Both the position numbers and the translations under genes were made by a program. Of a stretch of 64,000 bases of DNA, positions 22,843-32,400 are shown in pieces; position 1 is the first letter of the stretch; every line of letters starts with the position of its first letter. Source of the DNA: Acanthaster planci (Eukaryota; Echinodermata; Asteroidea; Valvatida; Acanthasteridae); contig NW_019091376.1 in the NCBI RefSeq assembly GCF_001949145.1, positions 1,296,314 to 1,360,313 of the forward strand, given 5' to 3'. Under the pieces are notes generated by a model. The model had not been told where the DNA came from. It worked only from the letters and a program-made list of their open reading frames with translations, and made no database searches.

Positions 22843-23801
22843 TACCTTATGGTTATAGTCACACATGAACATTATTGTGACGAATAAGAACTAGGCCATG
22901 TACAAGCATTTTGGTATCCATCATTCACCACCCCTTATTCATTCTGGAAATATCTGTGCTTCATTATATCTTTATTGTGATTTGAATTATTGTGAATTAA
23001 CCAACTAACCAACGAGCAAATTGTGGGTTTACAATATTAGAAATCCTGTAAGGGGCCTATACTGATCCGTGCGTCCCTTGAATGACATCACAGCAACAGT
23101 GCCCTCGGTCGGCCGGGAAAGTATGGACAATTGTTAAACACGTAACCCCAAACAGGGCGCCAAAAAGCTCCACACATTGAGGAAGAGTATAGGTTTGCAC
23201 AAACGTGCATCCAAAAATTCTCCCATGGCCACTCTTAGGTGTCAGGAATGGGTAAAAGCATCATGCACCATGAATAAAAAATGGACGTAAAAGTCAAAAA
23301 ATTAAACTGAAAAAATAACGATTAAATATAGGCCTAATGTAAAAAGTAAAAGAAGGTGACAGTTGTTTTTATGAAGTGGTACATGCATGTACAAAGTGCA
23401 GATAACATTATACACATAGCTCATATACTCAGTGGAATAATCTATTAGGCCTACATATTAACTAAAGGCTTAAGTATTCAAATCGTTGGTTTAAGTGCGT
23501 TGTTTTAAAAATGGATATCTGAAGATGCCTGGTTCTATTAATTTTCAGTTAATTCATGTTAGTGTGAATGGTGACTTTGGTACCTTTTTTCAAAATTAGT
23601 TTGAACAGCGCTGAATTCACATTTGCAATTTTGTGTTTCCCGGAATTCTAATTCTGAAACTCAGACACAAGATGTAGGGTGCTCTGAAATCTTTGCCCAA
23701 TTGTAACAGAACACGTTAAATTGGATATTACTGGGAATCAGCAAAACAAAGAGGCAATTGAAGAGTTGATTTAAAAACTTCATTTGTTTGCCTGTTCAGG
23801 G

Positions 23802-23872
23802 CGAGGATTTCAACTCGCAACCTCACGCTCTAAAGTCAGGAGCGTTAGACAATAGACCAACGACTTGTTTTA
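23802..23872 (-). repeat. tRNA-like (pseudo-tRNA or SINE-derived) sequence
   Basis: Read on the minus strand it shows 'ggtctattgtctaacgctcc' (D and anticodon side), a GC stem 'acgctc/gagcgt', then a T-arm-like 'gcgagttgaaatcctcgc' with 5-bp stem. The acceptor ends do not pair and the anticodon loop is irregular, so a functional tRNA is unlikely. Confidence 0.45.
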
Positions 23873-26127
23873 TTTCTGGAGGTAAAAATTTCATTTGAAC
23901 TATTCTAAATATAAAATTGAGAAAATACTAAGTATAAAAGATTATTGGCGTTTTGAAATTTCAACCTTTCTCTTTTGAGTCAGCAGCGTTTGACACTTGA
24001 CAAATGATAATCTTCACTACATTCAGCAGGCCAATAAACATTTGTGCTATTGACCCTTCGCGCTCGGTTGATGCCCGCTTGAGCAGGGGCTAGATCAGCT
24101 CATGGGTTGAGCGTTAATGAGAAATTGATTTTTCCAAAGCCGAATGTCACATTTTTTAATCCTCCAAAGAATCACCGGTCTCCCCTCCCAAGGTGACGGT
24201 AACGTGTCTCGAGTGCTGGTGCTTCAACTTCCTCAAAATAAAACAAACAGTATTTTAAGGGGACAACTTCCCCTCCCGGTTCCCTGCTGGCCAAGCCGCT
24301 GAACTTAGGGCAAGTTTAAATTCTATCCAAGCAGGTGTTGGTTTTTACGCCTTTATCTTACCTCCTATATTTATGATGAACTTATTTCTTAGATGTTTCT
24401 ATGAACGTCGGTGCCACCTTTTACTCGTAAATTCTTAGAAATTTTAATTACCCCCAAATTAAGGGAAATTTGTAAGTCAGATATCAGGCAAACTGCACCC
24501 CCCAAGTTGGAGGAAGATTTTTCCATTACGGGTGAATGGAGGCATGTATTGGCTCTCTGAGTCATTTTTTTTGTGTGGTGAGTAGGGACGGATGTTGCTT
24601 TGTAAAATATTGTTCCTTTTCTGGTGAGGATTAGTTTTCATAGTAAAGTGAAAAGTGTACCGCTCCTCTATGAACGGATGCCGTGACTACGGTAATGCTT
24701 TCACTGGTCAACAGGGGTAAGCAGTGAGATGACTGTTGTATTTACGGAGCCACTATTCAATGACAGTTGCTCTGCACCAAGCCCAACACATTGCCTTCCG
24801 CCATGTTGAAAATAATTTCGCCAATAATGTTCATTAGATTTTCACTTCCCTGCTGAAAACATTCCTAGTCGCTTTACGTGCAAAATACTAAAAGAAAATC
24901 ACACGCACGGTCGACCAGACGGAAAATGTTGTCTTTGTCTTCAAATTTGTTTAATATTGTTAGGCCTACAAAAAGAAAACATCCTTTCGCGAAATGTCCT
25001 CCCCATATTTTCAATGTGCTCCTTGAATTCCCCACATTCTCTGGTTTCTACAAGAATTCCTTTCAAGTGACAGAAATATAAAATGAAAAACAAGATCTGA
25101 GGACTAAATTATGCAATAACATGGGTGATTGTTAATCCTACCAGGCCTTGGAGCCAGAAAAAGAAGTACGACATGACATATACGCCTAAAGTAATCTAAA
25201 AAAAAATACCTAAGGCGTCTGTTTGACTGGATCACTTCCGCCATTCGTTTATTATTCAGTGTCAATACATACAACTTCAAACTACTTCAGATATTTTGGC
25301 AACAGCAGAGTCATCCGCGCACAGTTTGATGTATGAGGCCTGCATCAAGCTGTACCCTTTGTTGTCATCCAAGTTAAAACTGTTCACGGGTTGAATTTGT
25401 TGACGAATTCTGCTCTGCTTGCACGTTGCAAGTACGTTCTCTAAAGGGGCATACTGTGGGTTTGTTAAATTGAGTGTTTCAACGTGCATCTTCTTGTTCT
25501 TTCTGAATAATTTTGTCAATATTTCGATTTTACCGTTTTGAAGGCGATTTTGGCGCAATTTAAAGTTTTTCCGCGAATGCGATCAGCATGTTCATGCCAA
25601 AACTGATTTCATCGCAGGCAGACGCGTCAGTATAACTGACATTTCAGCGCTTAAATTTGACAATTTTTTTTTATTTGCGCTGTCTTTTATGACAGTACAG
25701 TCAGTAAACAAAGTTTCCTCCTTTTCAGTAAACCAATTTTGGGTTTACTGTTTAACAGAAATTCGGTTTAATACATAAGCATGTATGCCCTCCTCTCAAA
25801 GGAGGGTGTCAAATTACTAGCAAGGGCAAGTATACAAGAAAACCGATGAAGTTTATAACATACCGTTCAGCTCTGGGTCCACTTGAATGAAATAGCGTTG
25901 ACTGGCTAATTTTACCGTCGACGCAATGAAAGTCAGCAACGTTGTCATGGAAAAGAGCGAATTCTCAATCTAGCCTCGAAGGCCATAAAGAAAGATCATT
26001 AAAGCGTTATAAGGTAATTTAAATATCAAGAGACGAGGTGTGTTATGAAGCGGTTGGCTGTCGTTAAAAATGGCTTCTGTCATGTCATTTGCAGTTCCGC
26101 AACAGTTCACCTACTTATTAGTGTTTT

Positions 26128-26360
26128 CTAGCGTCATTCCTCGGGTACTGTAGCTACCGCCAATAGACAACGACGTCCTAAAATATCATAGTGTGCAAGC
26201 ATAAGGATGACGTTTCCTTCGCAAAGCATCCTGAATTTCCGCCAGTCTGTTATTTCATAGAGGAAGAAACAGTTTGAGCCTGGGCGAGTGGAGAATTCTT
26301 GCTTAAAGCCGTGTGGCCGATTGACTGCTACTGCTGTGAAAAACTGTCAAAGGGAAAAGA
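26128..26360 (+). promoter_or_regulatory. Conserved upstream region of discoidin gene B
   Basis: Alignable with 10180-10395. The X-box position of gene A corresponds to 26144-26157 here, which reads GGTACTGTAGCTAC. It matches A at 8 of 14 positions and no longer fits the X-box form. The flanks 'cctcg' before and 'cgc.aatagac' after are the same, so the alignment is secure. Confidence 0.5.
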
Positions 26361-26424
26361 ATGGATGTTAGCTGTTTTGGGATTACCGTTTTATTCTTTT
26401 TCATTGCAAGTTCATCTATGACTG
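26361..26424 (+). CDS. Gene B exon 1: signal peptide
   Basis: 64 nt from ATG to 'ACTG|gtatgt', four codons longer than in A. It encodes a hydrophobic leader. Upstream sequence aligns with that of gene A, which supports this start. Confidence 0.75.
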
Positions 26425-29400
26425 GTATGTTATATTTGCTTTCGTTCTTTTAAGTACAGTATATTTGTAAGGAAAACTAAATACCTTTGGTTTTAACTTG
26501 CTATTTAGAAGCATTTTTCATTCAAGTTTACAGACTTTTACTTTTCAAATTCATAAGTAGAGTCCATTTTTGCTTTAAAAAGTTTATTTTATATAAGACC
26601 TCAGACACTCCAAGTTGTGTAAAATTTAAGTTTTAAGGAGAAATGTACTTTGAAAGTACTGGACTGAGTACCTTTCGAGTACTTTTGTCGTAAAAACTTA
26701 ATTTGTATTGCAAAGTGATAGTATGAAGTCATCATTTTACTTTGTAATCTTACCTTTGTGCATGTAATCTTACCAATTCCCGTCTTCGTCAGGTTTGTTT
26801 TCTCCTAATTAGTTCAATTTTTAGTAGAAAACTTGATAATGGAAATATACTCAACTGTACACGTTTTCGGCGAGGAGCCTAATACCTGACAAACTCTTAG
26901 AGTCTTGTTAGAATATAGCATTATAATCGTCCGAAGTGAATGTTTGTGCGTCATTACTTTCAGATCATTCAGCTATTTAAAATTCTAAAATTAAGTGGTC
27001 ACCTTATACTTGAAACTACGACGATTACACTTGCATAAGCAGTCACTGGGCTCGCTACGGGGGGGGCAGAGGTCTCACCCTCCATTTGTCAGTTTGGTTG
27101 TGTGGTGCTGTCGGTATGAATGGAAAAGTAAAGGTTGAAGATGTGGGATTACGTTCAAAAATAAGATTATTGTTAATCAGATAACTATTACACTCATGAA
27201 ATCCGGTGAAGGTCCGTCAGCAAATCTCGATGACACCCCTCCCCTCTTTAAAATGGTCTAGCGACGCCCGTGTAAGCAATTTTGGCAAAAAGATATAGTG
27301 TCTTTACTGTCTTAATGTTACATACCAAGCAGAAGGCACACTCCTCCAAATGTACACATTTAACTGAGCATTTTTACAGTATGTTTTAGAAGAGAGAAAT
27401 CCTGTTGAAATAATACAACCGTGGGGGGTAAAATTGCAATCGTGAAATGTGTCACTAATGAGGATTAAGACAAGACTTGAGGCGCAACGGGTCGTCCATT
27501 TTTATCATCATTTTCACGAGAGTACAAAGCGTACACTGGGGGAGGGGGTGAATTGGTTGCGTATGCTTTTGGAAACGTGTTAAAAATGACAATTATCATA
27601 GAGCCAACTACCACCCGAACTATTACGTGTGTGCAGAGAGTGCGCTGGACTCTGATGCATAGTTCACACAAGTTTGGGCAATGGCTGTTTCTTAACCCAT
27701 CGACGGTTTTGCCTGGTGTCATACTCCTGGGCAATCGGAAACCGTAAATGTCGAGGCCTGTCATGGACATTGCTTTTCCTCCTTCCACTATTCTCTGGTT
27801 GTCTACTGCACATTAACAGCCATACATTATAGGTTAGAATTGGTCCTCAGGCACTACAGAGAATTCGTCATTTCATTTTGTACTCTTTTAGAGGGGAAGA
27901 GGCCAGGCAAAAGAGTACAAAGGCTTCACGCTGAGGTCCACAATATAGGTAACTACCCAAGACTGAGGCGATATTTCTGTTATGAATACTGATTTGACTA
28001 ACAGAATCCGTAGCAACTATTGTACAATAAATGAAATAAAAACAGGAGCAACGGAAAAATGATAAAAGCCGTCGTTGCGGCTAGCGTTGAATCAAATGAG
28101 GGTTTTCATACAACGTAACAAGACCAATTTAGGCATTTTCATGTATGCTAGAATGTTGATAGACCTAAGCGCTCGCGTTTCTGCGCACATCTTGAATGCT
28201 GAACGTAAAAAAATCATGGGACTGGAAATCCTATATTTTCTCTAGCTTTGCGTGCACCAAGCGCGGGATGATCAAATTCAATAATTATCACAAGAGCAAC
28301 AATATACAAAAGACAATATACGATGAGGGCATCTTAAGCTCTTCCAAGATTCTTCTCTTATCTTATATTGTGTGTTCTACTGCAATGAACAGTGTTGGAC
28401 ACCTTGGCAAAATGTAGTACTTTGGCAATATTTTACATGAACGAGTAAAATCACGAGTCTTCACCTTTGTCTTCTTTGAATTTCGACTGTCGATGGTACT
28501 AAATGGTGTCCGGCAACATTTAAACTGAAACTGTCCTCAGCCAGTTTAATTGATTTTATTTTATCGCCTTTTTATAGTAAATGTTACGTTTTGATTCCAA
28601 TCCTTGATTAATCTAGGTAGTCCTAAAAACATGCAGTGTTTGCATGTTTATGCATGTCACACCCCTAACATCGACAGAAGTTCGAGCTTCTAAACACTGG
28701 TATATGCAGGTTTCATGCCTAAGGAAAAACCGGTACTAATTTTGTGAAATGATTGGCCATTTTTGTCCTTCCCACGGCTTCTAAAGTGTTGGTTGCTTTG
28801 GAATCTAAACTAATGAATTAACTAATGTAGCATTCGAATATTCGTTGGAAGAAGCAATACGTTTGAAATGACTTTGTGCCAATCCGCAATAAGAATAGGA
28901 TTCTCAAATAGAACAACATAATTCAAACAAAAAGACAGCAATGTTCTCAGCAGGGGAGACCGTGCAGTACAAATGCATACACTGAAAAATTGCCTGGGTT
29001 AAATTTTGCCCAAGGAAGGGTGGAAACTGCAACTACCCAAATATGGGCTGTATTAACCCTACTTTGGGTTGAGAATTATTTTCTGTTTCAGTTTTCACCC
29101 ACAAAATGAGTGAATATTAACCGTAGTTTGGTTAAAACAACCCAGAAATTAATTTCAAGCACCCAAAATGGGTTGAAACAACCTAAACTAAATTGGGTAG
29201 TTGTAGTTTTCGCCCTTGCTTGGTTTAAACTTTAACCCAGGCAATATTTCAGCATAGAGCTGAAGCGTAGAACTGAAGCAAAAATATGAAATAAAATGCA
29301 GTCTCATATTGGGAAACTAAAGAGGGTAAAGGCCAGCAATAAAACATGAAATTGAGCACATGCTAATGGGCCTACTTTTTTGTTTAAAGAAACTGACGAA

Positions 29401-32400
29401 GTGACGAACAGCAAGGATTATAAAAATTGCAATTAATTTCTTATCGATTTCTGTTTGTATCTAAATGAAGATGCTACAGATATACAGTTTCAGAAGGTTG
29501 TCAAACACACTGGCAACAACTGGAAAAGACATACACATAGAAAATATTTTTAAAAAATCCTATTTAATTATATTCTAGCAATCTTAAACTTAATAGCAAA
29601 TTGGAGTTTAGTTCGTCGAGTTTGAAACTGCTTGCGTATAAACAAATTAAATTAAAAGTGCTTGTGTGTTACCATGCACACGCAAATCCCGCAAAATTGG
29701 TTGCTCTCTGCTCATAATACCAAAATACAATGTCCTAAGATTAATTTGAAGGCTCCTTTACATGAACCTTGTGGCCAGCAAATTAATTCAAAAGATCAAA
29801 AATTGAAAGGGAATGCACATAATGGCGCAAACAATACAAACCACAACAATTCCTGGGATAACCGTACTTGAGCGCAGTTTTCCACAGCCATGTGAATGTG
29901 AACAGCACTTGAATCAAACTGTATGAAAAAAATCACTGGGAAAACGTATAACCTACGGTAAATAAGAAAAAAAAAACTAACAACATGTCCCGGGGAGCCT
30001 CCAATAATTCAACCTCTGGCAATCATAATAGAAAATCTTTTTTCTATGCGAGATATTCAGTCACCTGATTGTTGACGGCCGGCGAGGACTTTACACTGAC
30101 CTGAGGTGTCAAGAAACGCGCGCGCCTTGAAAGTCCCATGGCATTTTTGCGTACATTAACTTCCAAGTAGAAATACCCCAATTCGAAAATGCATGCGCCT
30201 GTACAGACATGGTATGCTTCCTAAAATAACTTTGCCCGTCATATTACGTCACATGAAAAACGTCTACAAAGTAGAGAAGTAACATACACGAGCCAGCTCG
30301 CCATTTAAAAAAAAAACAGTATTTTGGAAACAAAGCGCGATTGAGTCATCGTATGTATGGCTGCAGTGATAGGAGAGACTATTGCGCACGCGCACAGCTG
30401 TACCCAAATAGTCTGTTTCCCTTACCAGAGATTCCCTGGCATCTCATGATAAAATCCTGAGGCCTGTTTGGCTACGGCTGGAAACTACGCACGATTCAAT
30501 GGCAGTGGCCGCGGTCAGTTCCCTTTAAGTCGTGTGTAAATTCCGGCCGTAGCCAAGTGATTCGGACACGGCCTTTGCTTCACACGGATCTGGGTCGCGA
30601 TCTGTAGTCAAAGGGCTGGTTCGCCTTATCCGTTACACAGGTTCTGGTCGCTATCCGGATCGAAGTGAAACAAACAGGGCCTTGGGCTAGGTATCACTTG
30701 GCCCCAGACTGGGGGCCAGTCTACTGGACTCTCTGCGTATCATGGCCCCCAGTCTGGGGCTAGGTATCACCCACAGATATAAATAGATCATGAGCTTGAT
30801 CTTGACAAATAGTCACTGATCAACATGCAGCCAAAGAGAGGTGGACGGCTATTCGTGAGCATTACGTTTGAGATTCCTTAGGGCTTCTGCAATTTTTAGT
30901 GTTACTTGTATCTGAGATGTGCAGGGGAAAATTATTCCAATCCCATGCAGTCTGGATGAAAAAAAGAAGTTTGTAGGTATTAGTGAACCGTATTTGGAGA
31001 TATTTAGGCTTCGATTTTTTTGTATAGGTGACTGGTTGTTTAAATGCATGACGCAACATGTCAAGGGTCACAAGGAAAGCCCTGGTTGGATACTATGTTT
31101 AACTGTTCAGATATTCATTCAGGCTCTTTTATAGTGACGGTCACTTTGAAAACATGTAAGAAACTCCGAAAAACGCGTAGGAATGGAGCAACATTGTGTT
31201 GCAACAAGTAGGTCTAATAGAAAAAAAGGCCTACATGTATATCTTATTATGTATACAAACACGGCAGCAGATCTTAACTGAAAAGCTGACATTGATAAGC
31301 AGTCATTTCAGGTCACGGTAGATATGGTGGTGTCGGTATGCAATATACGCGAATTTAGGTCAATAACACCAGTAAGCCAACTACTAAGAAGTCAAACCCA
31401 ACTGAACCGAACAAAATAAAGCTAAAGTCAGTTACTAATCTCAACTAAACCCAACCCTGTGTACAACGCATCGAACCAGTAATCAACTTTGGCCATACAT
31501 TTCATTCAACAGAAGCCGGCCTTTCAGTCGGATGTTGTAACTTTCGTAAGATGCCCGATTCAAACTATTTGGATGAGGAGCGCTGGTTTCCGCAGTCCAA
31601 CGACCCTCCCTGCGATTGTCAACACTTGCGCCTTTTGAAGCGTCTAGCGAAGGACTCGTCTTACGAAGAGGATTTCTACAAACCACCGTGGAAGACGACT
31701 CATAAGGAAGGTATATACACTACATTAGAACTTATTAGTGGTAAAGTCGATTTACCAATGTTGAGCCCGAAGTCTGGAGTCCAAGTCACAATTCACTTGT
31801 TTTAAGTTATAGAACAATCTGGCGGGTTTTTCGCTGTGCATACCTAGAATTCTGTGATTTTTCTTGACACACTTCTGTTTTTCAGATTGCTTAGGCTAAT
31901 GAATCAGTGCTATGGTTCTTTTGAAAAAGTCAAGCTAGCTTTTTTATCAAAAAGAAAAACAATCCACCATGTACCTTTTGATTACAAGCAGGTATTACTT
32001 TATTACCCGATTAACCTGTACCTATACTTAACCTTTCGTGTTACGAGACGCCTACACCGCAGATCCCGGTTCCGGCTGTTGAACAAAAATGCATGCAATT
32101 TTAATGTTGCAGTTCTCGCCCGTCAAATGGGACCCAAGGCCAACTAGTTTCGTGGTGTTCATTAACTTTAGCACTCTGTTCCTGTGATATGGAAATAAGT
32201 CCACATTTTCATTTTCAAAGTTGTGTTGTCTTTTCTTTCTGATATGAAAGAGGAAATAACCGCCAAGTTATCTAGGTATGTTGTTTCGAACGGGTAGACT
32301 TTGTTTCCTTATTATAGGAACGGGTTGCTAAAGGTAATGAGCAACGATTTCGTTTTGTAAACTGCTGATGACATGCTGGCACGCTCCGATGCAGCTGCCA

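Larger units (their letters stand above)
9990..23730. repeat. Segmental duplication, copy A
   Basis: This block is paralogous to about 26070-37390. Similarity covers the upstream region, five exons, parts of introns and the 3' flank. For example, 'gaatgacatcacagcaaca' and 'gccgggaaagtatggacaa' near 23080 match 36720-36770, and the 'cagacacaagatgtagggt' region near 23660 matches 37330. The copies differ by large insertions, mostly in A introns 2 and 3. The boundaries are approximate and judged by eye. Confidence 0.75.
21706..26130. other. 3' flank of gene A and intergenic DNA before gene B
   Basis: Up to about 23730 it is alignable in patches with the 3' flank of gene B, and beyond that it is unique. 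A tRNA-like sequence lies on the minus strand at 23802-23872. No terminal exon of gene A was identified, though one should exist here if the phase-1 donor after exon 5 is used. A 93-codon minus-strand ORF (25277-25558) has no recognisable domain. Confidence 0.6.
26425..31512 (+). other. Gene B intron 1 with several inserted elements
   Basis: 5.1 kb. The first and last few hundred bases are alignable with gene A intron 1. The middle holds a MITE (28980-29251), a second copy of the family-1 MITE (30460-30574), a small hairpin with flanking direct repeats (30684-30770), and a patch resembling the upstream region of gene A (about 30170-30270). No coding exon was recognised. Confidence 0.65.

Noticed and set aside
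23802-23872. Functional tRNA gene
   Set aside because: Acceptor stem does not pair and the anticodon loop is irregular, so it is reported as a tRNA-like repeat.
25277-25558. 93-codon minus-strand ORF
   Set aside because: No known domain and no paralogue; kept only as a remark in the intergenic entry.
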